Below the pieces are notes generated by a model that did no database searches, had not been told where the DNA came from, and saw only the letters and a list, made by a program, of their open reading frames with translations. 64,000 bases of DNA from Rhexocercosporidium sp. MPI-PUGE-AT-0058 (Eukaryota; Ascomycota; Leotiomycetes; Helotiales): assembly GCA_020746875.1 (NCBI GenBank), contig JAGTJL010000012.1, forward strand, positions 806,001 through 870,000, in the 5' to 3' direction. Below, in pieces: positions 32,543 to 42,275 of the stretch; the first letter of the stretch is position 1; every line of letters begins with the position of its first letter. The position numbers and the translations under genes are program-made.

Positions 32543-33999
32543 TCAAGACTTTGCAGCGAGAGACGCCTTCAATGATCCCACGACGGTGAAACAGATCAGG
32601 GGCGAGACAGCGTACGATAAGGTGATAAACTTCGCGATAGCATGCTTATCTTCTTCACTTCCACCACTTACATCCGCTAGTGCCGTAAGTTTTGTAGCCG
32701 AAGGGCCTGTGGGCATAAGCATCAAGACGAACCAAAGGATAGGATCGTCGTCCAAGAGGTTGGTCTTTGATGCTATGAAATACACCGTGCCGATACTTAT
32801 GCTATTATTTCGTCAGTATATCCCTTGCCTTAGGAGACCTTCGTGAGAATGCGAAGGACTTACACTGGCCAGAGAATGAATCTGATGAAGAACACTGTGA
32901 GAACTGGAACCAACTTCATTTTCCCAACATCTTTTCCTTCTTTCATTTTCAGGAGACTAGCGCTGAGTTTTGCTCCTACGACCACAAGTTGTAGTGCTGG
33001 GAAAAGCTCGCCAATTTTCTTCACCGACGACGTCAACCAGGCTTTAAAGATACCTCCTTCTTGCGGCTCGCTGAAAAATGCTTTGTGGAACGGTGGAACG
33101 AGACCAAGAATGGCGCCAATGACTGCCCCGATCAGAGGTGCGTTGAAGAAACTGCTGACGAAATGCAGATGTTTCCGCAAGGTGGCTGGGAGACGAGACC
33201 AGTATTCATCGAAAGTGTCAGCTAGCACCCCACCGAGTTCTGCACCTGGATCTGCTACTCTATCTGGCAAGAGAGTTGTCGTCTCCGTTGCGTGTTCTTC
33301 CTGCTCTTCTGCTGTACGGCCACTTGCATTCGTGGGATTTTCATGCTCTTCATCGCTTTCATTCGCCGTGTTTTCGTTCTGTTGCTCTTTCTGTGATTTT
33401 TGATCTTCGTAACTATCAGGAGTCTCTTCGTCGTCTAAGAGCCTGGGTCCGACAGCGAAGGTCAAGCTGTTCCCAACTACGGCGGCAACCAGGAAGTACG
33501 ATTTAGCCCGCTTCATAGCTTCTGAAGATGAATCGTCCTTTCCCATAGTAAGATCCTTCAAGATCCCAGATGTTTGGAGAGATTGCATGAGAAGTAGTGG
33601 AAGAGCAGTGGTGTTGTTGAAGCAGATGGCGGGAATCGTCCATGCGGGGAATTTGAACATCCTTTTCAGGGCCCATCCAAGTGCCATTGAAGAAAGGGTG
33701 TAAAATAGTGCCCAGACTACGTGCACCTGATCAGTTTGGTAGATTTCTCAGGGTAGTAAGAAGTACTAACCCAGGACTGGGACATATCTGTACGCTGTTT
33801 TAGCGTGTAGCTCATCGCCAAGATTCGCGATCATCAGGGCAGGCAGGAATAATCGGACACATAGCTTGTTGATATCTCTTGCAGACGAAGACTTGAGAAG
33901 ATTGAATCTGGCTGCAATGGCACCGTAACTTATGGTCAGGAGCACCGAGAGAGATGCTTCCAAAGCACCCAAGAAACTTGCTACAATACTGCTCGACAT
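32543..33999 (-). CDS. PIN-like / auxin efflux carrier family membrane transporter (three exons)
   Basis: Member of the membrane transport protein (auxin efflux carrier, Mem_trans) family. The substrate in fungi is unknown and the probable location is ER or plasma membrane. Exons 33999-33771, 33716-32864 and 32801-32543 give 446 residues. Intron 1 must use the acceptor GCACGTAG (33717), because the nearer ATCAG breaks the frame. This choice yields YVPVLVWALFYTLSS. Five N-terminal helices include AICFNNTTALPLLLMQSL. A large acidic hydrophilic loop (residues about 160-230) is followed by five C-terminal helices with KTNLLDDDPILWFVLMLMPT, the family's most conserved block. Topology and loop position match yeast YLR152C-like proteins. 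Confidence 0.88.
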
Positions 34000-34650
34000 A
34001 TTGAAGTCGAGGTAGAAAAATGAATAACGATGAACTGGAATAAGCAAATGGCAGGTATGAAAATGGACATCTCATAGAATATATGAGACTCGGAAAGTCT
34101 TGGGAGTCGAGACAAACAGGGCAGTTCAAGCCTTAGCATTCGCTAAGATCCTTCACTCGACACCCGGTATGGCTTCCGAGAGACAACACAGAGATCATTA
34201 GCTCCCAGACGTCATGTCTGTAAGGGCGAAATGACAAAAGACGGGAAGGAAGCGAGCAGTCTTTACAAAATAAACCGGGAAATCGCCAGGGGCCAAGATC
34301 TGGGCATTTGCTTGGTTACTCTTTTAGGCATAGCGCTGGGTATCGCCCGGGATCATTTTTGACTGAGCTCTCCAGCGAATGGTCTGGGACAAGAGGAACG
34401 AAAGGAATGGCTCGTCGTCCAAAATCCATCAAAGAATTATTATCTTATTTTCACCATTTCCCGATGGTGAATAAAGTCTCATTAAGGGGATGAGACTATC
34501 TTCTGTCCTTAGGGCTGTTAAAAATTTCAAGTGGTTGGAAACACATATTTTTTGAAGAAATCGGGAAGGTTGATGATGCTCTATTTCTATGCTAGCAACG
34601 GGTCTAATTATAACCATACTCAGCCAAAGGTATTCAAAATGGCTGGCCAT
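34000..34650. other. intergenic, AT-rich start of the gene-poor segment
   Basis: Promoter of the transporter, then AT-rich sequence from 34420. No gene is supported. Confidence 0.4.
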
Positions 34651-35345
34651 TCACCGGCAAATTTTCGTCAAAAATTCTTCCATGGTTGTCAATTGTATGT
34701 CCACCACTCCGTTCCACTCATTGGATACAAACCATTCCCCATTAGCAACGCTGATAAGATATTCACACAAAGTCATATTTGATGCGATTTCCTGCATCTC
34801 AACTGGAATAGAGAGATGATCTACCACTGGCACCCACGGCACCTCGAAATCACCGTCCTGGATACTCTTTGCTTCCGCACGAGTCACATTAAATGGCCCA
34901 AGTAGCTTTTCACCAAGAGATATAATCTCCCCTGTTGTTGTCTGGATTCCACAAATCTCATCTATCACTGGCCAAGGGCTAGCGTAGTCTAGGGCTTTAG
35001 TTACGACCGATACTAAGTCTGCAACGGAGGTCTTCGTAATGGGTGTATCCTCGGACCCAGAAGTGTTTATGGCTCGTCGGTTCCCAAATCGAATAACATT
35101 TGCATGTTGTGGAAATGAGGTGAGGTACAATGTGGATGGGCAAGGTAATCCACGAAGAAGCCAGGCTGAAAGAGGGAATATTCGATGACCTTTGTATGCA
35201 ATTAGTCTCGAAGTCAAAACACCTCACTAGACCTGAAAAATTCAAGCATACCTTCTTTTTAGAATTGACACTCGACAGATACTGTTTTACCTTGTCCTTG
35301 AATGCGTAATGAGCTATTCCACTATTGCGTCGGCTATTTCACACA
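34651..35345 (-). pseudogene. NmrA-like (isoflavone-reductase-type) remnant, C-terminal part
   Basis: A 188-codon minus-strand frame (35217-34651) resembles the C-terminal half of NmrA-like NAD(P)-binding proteins: a GNRRAINTSGSEDTPITKTS strand/turn, ADLVSVVTKALDYASPWPVI, then EIISLGEKLLGPFNVTRAEA. Just upstream in another frame, YAFKDKVKQYLSSVNSKKK (about 35330-35265) looks like the preceding family helix, separated by a possible intron. The N-terminal Rossmann motif (GxxGxxG) is absent, and the sequence further upstream (35345-35540) has stops in all frames. I read it as a truncated, decayed gene. A short expressed protein is possible. Confidence 0.45.
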
Positions 35346-36313
35346 ATAATGTCAGCTAACCGTCGAGTGTTCAGAGAATGCCATACATACGCAGCCCATC
35401 CCTAGAAAAGCACTCCTCGAGGTAACCTCGAGGGGCTGTCTATTTCTCAATCACAGCATTTAATCACATCCGCAGAGCCTGACATCTTGCACTTACAAGC
35501 GTAAACAAGATCTGCAGATGGCCGACCACCTTATCCGTGTCTTTCTCGAGACAATCAATTTATAATGGCCGTTTATTGAGAGGCCTGCTTTTGGGGCAAG
35601 ATACCTGGCGTTTAGGTTGGATCATGCTCTTGGTGATGGCAGCTAGGAGGCGCTACTTTATGTGGTTATGGCTTTGACAGCACGACTTAAAAGTCGGCGC
35701 TTCACCTGGGACCTATCAGTCTTGATATCACTTTTTCTCGTTACGAAGCTCTACACCGAAACGCGGGTTATAGTGTAGTATTAGGAACAGTTGTGGAATT
35801 GCAGACCTTGTTCCTTAAGTCTTTGTATTTGGGTCTCGACCTGTCTTTCTCTCGGTTCGCCTCGATCTAGCTCGGGAGAAATCGTCATACTTACGCTCAT
35901 ATAGTGCTCTCGAAATGTGCAGTTCTGCTTGGTTTGACTTTTCCTTGCGACATACCCGAAGAGACTATCGAGACGAGATGTACCTGCGACTGTCCACACT
36001 GTGTAACGGTTGCGCTTACACAATATTTTAGAACATGGCAAGCAGTCTTATTGTAATGGGCACGTGATAATAGCTGGTAGCACATATGTACAGTGTTAAG
36101 CGTATTCAGCCTGCGCTGCATATTGTGATATTTTGGTCCAGTTAACGTAGTTGGTTGGAGCTTAACCTCAGCTACATTACAGAACGCGAGTGAGTTCTAG
36201 AGGCTAAAACGTGATGTGACCGCAAACAATAGCTAGTATTATTTTTCTAAAGCTAATCCAAGAAAAACAGCACTTGAGAAATAGAATTCGACTGAGTATC
36301 TGAATAAACGAAT
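35346..36313. other. AT-rich gene-poor DNA
   Basis: Nearly 1 kb with stops in all frames and no recognisable motif. Confidence 0.4.
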
Positions 36314-36385
36314 GTTTTTGCCCCTGGTGTTGAACCTGGGACTCTTCGCAGCATACTGCAAACCAAAACAATACGCCACCGAATC
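36314..36385 (-). other. tRNA-derived / SINE-like Pol III promoter relic
   Basis: On the minus strand TGGCGTATTGTTTTGG resembles a tRNA A box. About 45 nt later GGTTCAACACC fits the B-box consensus GGTTCRANNCC. T-arm and acceptor pairing are poor (no 7-bp acceptor, and the T loop would be too large), so this is not a working tRNA gene. It could be a tRNA pseudogene or the head of a SINE. Confidence 0.4.
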
Positions 36386-36473
36386 CTTCAGACTTGACAA
36401 AGTTGGAATCATGAGATCGCTCAGATGAACAAGATCGAACCCCCCTTCGGTTCATTAGAAGACAGCTCCAGAT

Positions 36474-37191
36474 TCAAGAATGCTTGATAGTCCATCTCGT
36501 GGTTGATGTCCCGAATTCAGGCGAGTTTACGTTGTCGCACTGCATTTCCCCCTGAGCGGCGACGTTGCCACCAGACTTTAAGTTATCTGTCAGTAAAGTA
36601 ACTAAGCGCTTATCAGGATAGATAGAACCTGCCTGCCACTTATTGAGAGCATCGCGAGTGAGATCCCGTATGTCTGTAGACCCAATCCAGGATTCCCAGA
36701 GATTCCGTGTGCCTGCTTCGAAGACACAGGTGCCATAATATAACACCCCATGTGTGTCAGGAGTATTATTCCAAATCCCCCACCAAGTGTTTTGGGTGCC
36801 GGCCCCTGAGAAAGGTTAGCCGTTGCCTCACCAGCATCGCTATTCCTTGAGAAGTAATTTTCACTTCTTTGGACTTACAATCACGGATCACCGCACAGTC
36901 TGCTGTGTTTGCAAAAGGTGAAGGGTGGGAGTTAATAGAACTGCCTCCACAGGTGTCATTATCAGGTCTGGCACGGCGAGCGAGATCCCTGGCTGCCTTC
37001 TTAGCAGTGTCGATAGAAGACCCAACTATTGCTGCGCTGTTGACATAAACTGTCTTGCCATTGAAATCGAAAGGTACCCAGTCGATGGCGGCAGTAGCGG
37101 CTGAAATAGTTTCAGGAACTGGAGCTGGAGCTGCGAAGGACATGGGAAAGAGGGCCAAGGCGGAAAGACCGAGGATTTTGGAGGAGACCAT
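36474..37191 (-). CDS. secreted Ecp2-like protein with Hce2 domain (two exons)
   Basis: Hce2 (homologue of Cladosporium fulvum Ecp2) proteins are secreted and often act as effectors or in fungal antagonism. Exons 37191-36879 and 36805-36474 (72-bp intron, donor GTAAGT, acceptor CTCAG) give 214 residues. A signal peptide (MVSSKILGLSALALFPMSFA) is followed by a spacer with dibasic sites near residues 72-74. The Hce2-like domain covers about residues 78-196, with four Cys (81, 99, 131, 194): DNDTCGGSS, TADCAVIRD, HGVLYYGTCVFEAG and GEMQCDN. Upstream in-frame ATGs (to 37419) are rejected because the signal peptide starts at 37191. The gene appears intact and sits alone in gene-poor AT-rich DNA. 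Confidence 0.75.
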
Positions 37192-37960
37192 AATGGGCAA
37201 CAAGACTTGATTTCTGTTGGGCTTCAAGGGTTTGATGATGCTGGTGATGCTGGTGATGCTGGTGAGAGATTCAACTGAAGGTAGCAGCACCTGTCGTCTT
37301 ATATAGAAGAATTTGAAAAGAGACTCTGTCCTCGATGAGCGACTTCTCTGACCTCGGCTGGGTAATACAATGCTAGCCAAACCTTCGAGGAGAGTGTGCA
37401 TTCCAACCTCACGCTGCATTCCTCTGACGGTTCAATAGCAGGAATAGAACTGCACCTCGTACGCACCCAAGAGCTCGTAATCATCTTCTTTCGGACGACA
37501 TGACAACTTCTGGGCTTCCTGCAGTACATGTCTGTCAGATCTCAAATAGGAAACTTACGATTTCGAGTCAGGCCGGTGCTGTTATTCAGATAGCCTAATT
37601 AAAAGCCCTTTGATATGTAGAATGTAAATCATCTTCTGTGGTCACATGGAAACTACAAATTCTATAATTCAGTCCATGTGGCAGCGACCTCACTTAGCCT
37701 TGAGATTTCGACCCCAACGGCAATAGATGAACTTTTGACTAAGCACTCTGCAGGAAATGTTCCCACACTTGCGGTGAGCGATGTAATAGACGAGGTATTC
37801 CATTGCAATTGTCTATACATCTACGTGTTACAGATGACAAACCTTTTGAAAAATGTAGTGTGCCCTGATCTTGTTGCCATACCGAAAATTAACTATTGGA
37901 ACAACGGCAGAATGGAATATATCGCGCTACGAGTATCGTATTAATCAAGCAGTCACAAGA
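37192..37960. other. upstream region of the Hce2 gene and AT-rich DNA
   Basis: 37230-37270 carries three copies of an ATGCTGGTG unit in the leader (plus strand). From 37560 the sequence is AT-rich without a supported gene. Confidence 0.4.
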
Positions 37961-37967
37961 AAAGTTT

Positions 37968-38046
37968 ATATTAACTTGGCATAGGAGTGGTCTCCGGCGC
38001 TACGTGCGGAGGCAATCAGATGAGGATGGTAAGTATGCATGTAGTC
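37968..38046 (+). repeat. direct repeat, copy A
   Basis: About 78 bp beginning TATTAACTTGGCATAGGAG, repeated with roughly nine differences at 38144-38221. Several differences are C:T or G:A transitions. It contains the small inverted motif CTCCG/CGGAG. Confidence 0.65.
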
Positions 38047-38143
38047 TTAATATAGATTTGCCTTTGAAATTTTCGTCTGATTTGAAGGAGGCTATGTTAA
38101 AAGGTCGACATCATTAGGATGCAATCACTTCTGCAGAAGACCA

Positions 38144-38221
38144 GTATTAACTTGGCATAAGAGGGTCTCCGGCACTATGTGCGGAGGCAATCAGATTAGG
38201 ATCGTAAATATGCAGGTAGCC
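38144..38221 (+). repeat. direct repeat, copy B
   Basis: Second copy, about 176 bp after the first, with more A/T (CGCTACG in A becomes CACTATG here). This is consistent with repeat-directed decay. Confidence 0.65.
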
Positions 38222-39462
38222 ATAGCGTAACAAGGAATACTATATGCGAATTCTAGATGTAGTGATTTGATTCGCGGAATTATCAACGGGTCGGCCCGCC
38301 CCCAACCCTACCTGGGTAAGCGAGTCGATTCCTAGTACCTCGGTTCGTTGGATGCTTATCGACGTGAATATCGAAAAATAATATGCACGTGGCCCAAATG
38401 TATGCAAGCCATTCCCGCACACCAAATAGCGAGCCACTGCAACAAGAAGCACAATAAGCGGTCTTCCAGGCAACTTCGCGCATTCATACAGTTCGTTGTG
38501 CAGCCAGGATAGAGTCCGTCCCGAGACAATGCGGTTGCGTACCCATCCCCCAGTCATGGATAGGTTTCAATGCCAGCACTGTCAAATCAGATTCCAACTT
38601 TTAGAGTCTAAAGCAGCTCTTAGCATCGACTTAGGCATGGCTGCTTGCATGGAGCGATTTCTGGTTTGGATTGAATCATAGTCTGAAGAAGGACCGTACT
38701 CGCTGGTTAGTGAAAGCGAGTATGATCTAGCCTCTAAAGATACGAAGCAGAGTTCAAGCGAACAAGGTAAGTTAGAGATAAAAGAGCAGGTAAATAGGGA
38801 AATCGAAGAATTATCAGCAGATTAAGCTTGTTGATGTCCCTTGTAAAGGATGGCTTGAGAAAATAGTATTTGCCTACAATAGAAGTGTTAGGTTATGGTC
38901 AGGACAAGGGGCTGAGAGAGATATACTTCCAAAACACATAAGCAGCCGGTTACGAGACTACTTAACAAATTCGAATCGAGGTAAAAAGTGAACATTTAAC
39001 GCTCAGTGTCTTAGAAGATGAGCCAGACTGGGCATTTGAACCCTTTGCATTCGCTGAAACAGCTAGGATGTAACTTAAAGCTTATAATTTCATCAAACGT
39101 CGTACCTACAGGGGCAAAATGATAAAAAAGACAGAAAGAAGCCGGGGACTTCACTCTCAAATTACCATTCAAAAGACCTGGTGAAATAGTCAGAGCTCAA
39201 ATCTAGACATGTGCTTGACTACTGCGCTGAGTTTTTGAAGATGACATCTGAGAGAGAGGAGAGATTGACATGTATTTCCTTCGTTTATTCATCAAGATAT
39301 TGCCTCCCGTTAATCCTGAGCCCAACCGTTCCTTGCGCAGTCGTTTATTCTCCAGCCCTTTACAAGCGAAAGATACTCGACTTTCCTCATTTCGAGACTC
39401 CAAAACCAAGGAGAGTTGAACAATCAAACTTGGAGGTCTCCTCTTGCTACATCCACAGTGCT
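38222..39462. other. AT-rich DNA with coding relic fragments
   Basis: A plus-strand frame at 38560-38825 (start MDRFQCQHCQIRFQLLESKA, one in-frame stop TAG at about 38679, charged tail) and a nearby block VFAYNRSVRLWSGQGAERDI (about 38868-38930) look like eroded coding DNA, possibly transposon-derived. No family is recognised. Confidence 0.3.
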
Positions 39463-39973
39463 TTACTTCTGCCCTTCGTCTACTGCAGGTGTGTACTGAT
39501 CCAAGAGTTTCAGCAGAGCTGGATCATCTCCGAATAGCTCTTTGAGCGTACCGGAAAGCTCACCAAGCGTCGTTGGGTTTTCGTTATACTCGGTGAACAC
39601 CTTCAGGAGTTGTCGTTGGCGATCAGAACTTGGTGATTGAGGCGTAACCTCCTCCTCTTTCCGGGTACCTTCAGCTGGGAGAAACTGTTGGAAGCCTTCG
39701 ATGAGGTCGGGGTGATTGCTGAAGAGTATTTTGATGCTCTGCTCTGCTTTGGCTGTGGATTTCGTGCCGGGATCCTTCTGAGAGTCGGTCAAGAGCTTTA
39801 TGAATTGTTGGTAGACTGCTGGATCATCTGCGAATCGATTCTGGGTCTCGTTAGGCAACAATCCTATCACTTAGGGGCGATGTCGTCTTCTGCCTCGGGA
39901 CGACATAATGTACCTGCACTTCTGAGATATAGTCCATTGCAGGACCTATGGCAGGACATGCTGGACTATCCAT
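39463..39973 (-). CDS. small stand-alone protein with paired amphipathic helix (PAH, Sin3-type) repeats
   Basis: Exon 1 (39973-39914) encodes 20 residues ending PAMDYISEVQ. After a 67-bp intron (donor GTACAT, acceptor AACGAG) exon 2 (39846-39463) continues TQNRFADDPAVYQQFIKLLT, for 147 residues in total. The first PAH domain (about residues 12-75) fits the consensus with the C-terminal LFSNHPDLIEGFQQFLP. A second, weaker PAH-like half (about 95-142) has RQLLKVFTEYNENP and LKELFGDDPALLKLLDQY. PAH domains normally occur inside the large Sin3 corepressor, where they bind transcription-factor helices. Nothing else of Sin3 is present, so this may be a lineage-specific adaptor or competitor. The intron fits the PAH reading frame exactly. 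Confidence 0.72.
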
Positions 39974-40489
39974 CTTGTTTGTAAACCTGTTTCTGCAGTT
40001 CTGGAGTTATGTGCTTTGTTAGTTGAATTTGTTTCCACTTCTGGTTCCCTTCCCGAGCTACTTAAGAAAGTTCACGAGTCGAGTCATAACGCGGGTGCCT
40101 AGCAGGCAAGGTGTGGTGGCTGTGCCAACCCATCTATTTAAATGCGGGGTTCTGAGAAGCGAAGCTCTTGATAGAGACCCTTACCGCCTAGTTCTCTGGG
40201 AGGTCCCAGCTAGGGACATAACACTAAGTCAGAAACGTACACTTACGATTGAAAAGCTCTGGGTTGTCCCCGTAACTGTACGTTTCGGGTATAATTTTCC
40301 TCGCTTTACTCGAGATTGTGGAGTCTTTTCTAATCCTTAAAGCTTTCTCGCTCGGAAAGGCCCTCACCTCAGTGGACGAGCCACACACCCCAGATATGAG
40401 CCATCGTACTCCCTTTCGTTGAGTAGAATATACTTTCATCTCGAATCTCTATATAATTAATAGAAGTCGGGCTTTAGTATCGAGCGGTA
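39974..40489. other. gene-poor DNA
   Basis: Upstream flank of the PAH gene. No supported gene. Confidence 0.4.
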
Positions 40490-40646
40490 CGTAAGGGGGT
40501 TCCAAGTGGGTCTCGTCCACCGTTGTCAATGGCAAGGTGCTATCGACCATAGAATAACGTCGAATCCTCTGATTCTCCCCGCAAATTTCTATAAGTAGCG
40601 AAAGAAAATACCAGGCTGGACGAGACCCACTTGAAACCCCCTTACG
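40490..40646. mobile_element. 157-bp MITE with 30-bp terminal inverted repeats and TA target duplication
   Basis: The left end begins CGTAAGGGGGTTCCAAGTGG and the right end is its reverse complement with one mismatch over 30 bp (the inner part GTCTCGTCCA also matches). Both ends are flanked by TA (40488-40489 and 40647-40648), the target duplication of Tc1/mariner-type elements. The 97-bp interior has no ORF. This is a non-autonomous derivative that would depend on a transposase elsewhere in the genome. Confidence 0.88.
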
Positions 40647-40648
40647 TA

Positions 40649-41389
40649 CATTGAGAAGCTTCATCAAGATACAAGCGTCTCGTATACGAGTAGATTGGTA
40701 TATGAAAGATTGGCTTGGGTAGTTAGGTTCTCATTGGATACATGATATTCGACGTGTCTTGAATTTCTTCTAATTGTCTAGCCTTCTCATCTTATCTCAT
40801 ATCAGTCCATCAGGTTTGTGTGTGTTGGGTATTGAGTGACTAGTTGCTTTGTTCATAAGATTTGCTTGTTTCAGTGGACACCAAATTCCGATGTAACACT
40901 TGCTGTTCGTAACTAACAAACGCTGCATCCCCAGCCCCCCGAATGACATTTCCAAGCCCGTTGTTCTCTTATTGCAATTGTATTTTTTCAATGACTTTCG
41001 TACGTGGTCCCATACTCTTAGATTGTTCTTAGCTCACTTTGACTCCCACAGAAAGGCCAAATGCGTATGCAGCTTTCCGGCGTATTTTTATCAATACTGG
41101 CAGTCTTGCAAATTACGGTTTAGTTGGAAATATTGCTAGTATTCGACCTCATGAATAGGGGTATGTGATTGCTCGCCACACTAACGATTATAATAGTAAA
41201 ACACTCCTTGCGAAGGCTCTTGTAGCTGGTCTTAACATTAGAGGAACCTGGGCGAAGACTTGAGTCTGCTGAGGCTACAGGAGGTAAAAGCCGATCTTGC
41301 CTTGTGATCATGTCGCAGAAAGGTTTCGATCCTTAATTCCGCGTAGATCAGTTGAGGAGACAGGTAGCTCACGAAGCAACGAGTCTCGA
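40649..41389. other. gene-poor DNA
   Basis: A plus-strand frame at 40900-41139 is Phe/Leu-rich without family signal. No gene called. Confidence 0.4.
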
Positions 41390-41719
41390 ATGACTGGAGA
41401 TGCCAGAGTTCTTATCTACCCATCCGTCTTTCCAAAGCCGATTGGTGACTGCTGAAGCTGGTCTCTCAGAGGCCAAAATATCTTCGAAAAATTTCCGCGA
41501 TATGAGCAAGATCCTGAAGTTTGGAAAGCCTTCCAGGAATCCGTTGGGGAAATGTAGTTTGCGCATCTACACCAGCCATTCATACAACCAGAACTACTAC
41601 TCGCTAAGCTCGAGGCAAGGATGGAGAGAGTCGAGGGCTTCTTCGTACAGATGCTTGAGTCGGTGAAAGACGAGGCAGTCAATAGTACACCAAAGTCAGA
41701 AAGTGTTGATGGCCAATAA
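41390..41719 (+). pseudogene. small coding relic with two in-frame stops
   Basis: Reading from the ATG at 41390 in one frame gives MTGDARVLIYPSVFPKPIGDC, a TGA, then IFEKFPRYEQDPEVWKAFQE. A TAG follows, then FIQPELLLAKLEARMERVEG and FFVQMLESVKDEAV, to TAA at about 41717-41719. Composition after the first stop is strongly protein-like, with a coiled-coil end. The stops could lie in introns, but I find no fitting GT-AG pair. TGG-to-TGA or CAG-to-TAG transitions would explain them. No family is recognised. Confidence 0.4.
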
Positions 41720-42275
41720 GACAGACATGAGGTGAACGAGGTTGTGAGCGAGAAGTAAGCCCCCGGGTGATGGCGACGAAAGTCGAGCTAATTTCCTTCG
41801 CCAACAATGATTATGGTAAAGACTAGAGCTTAAAATGCAGTAGGAGTGGAGGAATGAATGGTTTGCTTGTCCTCGCAATAGGCTCGTAATAGGCTGACTT
41901 CATACTTTACCGGGCTGAGTCTGAGTATATCCTGTCCTATCCGGAATTGTAACCGAGGTGCTGCAAGTAATTCAAAAAGGGAGCTTAGAATCCCGCGCTA
42001 AGAATTGCAACTACCGTACTATAAACTCTCTTAAGACTACTCTTTTGTGAAATGAGACATAATTGAAGTTCAAGTTTTAAGTTGCGTTCACGGAGGTGCT
42101 TTGAAATCCAGCCCACATGGTCTCGGGAAAGGAGAGATGCTCCCCGCACTTCGTTTAAATCCCACCCACTTGCACGCCCTTCTTCTGACCTCTTCAATTT
42201 CAACTTCAACTTCATTAAGTAAAGCTCATGTCTACACGCTTACGGCAAATCAAGACACATCTCCCAACCGCAACA
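41720..42275. promoter_or_regulatory. upstream region of the haloacetate dehalogenase-like gene
   Basis: About 550 bp. The last 60 bp carry CT/CA-rich leader-like sequence (CAATTTCAACTTCAACTTCA). An in-frame upstream ATG lies at 42228. Confidence 0.4.

Noticed and set aside
37191..37419. Longer N-terminus of the Hce2 protein from upstream in-frame ATGs
   Set aside because: It would bury the clear signal peptide that starts at 37191.
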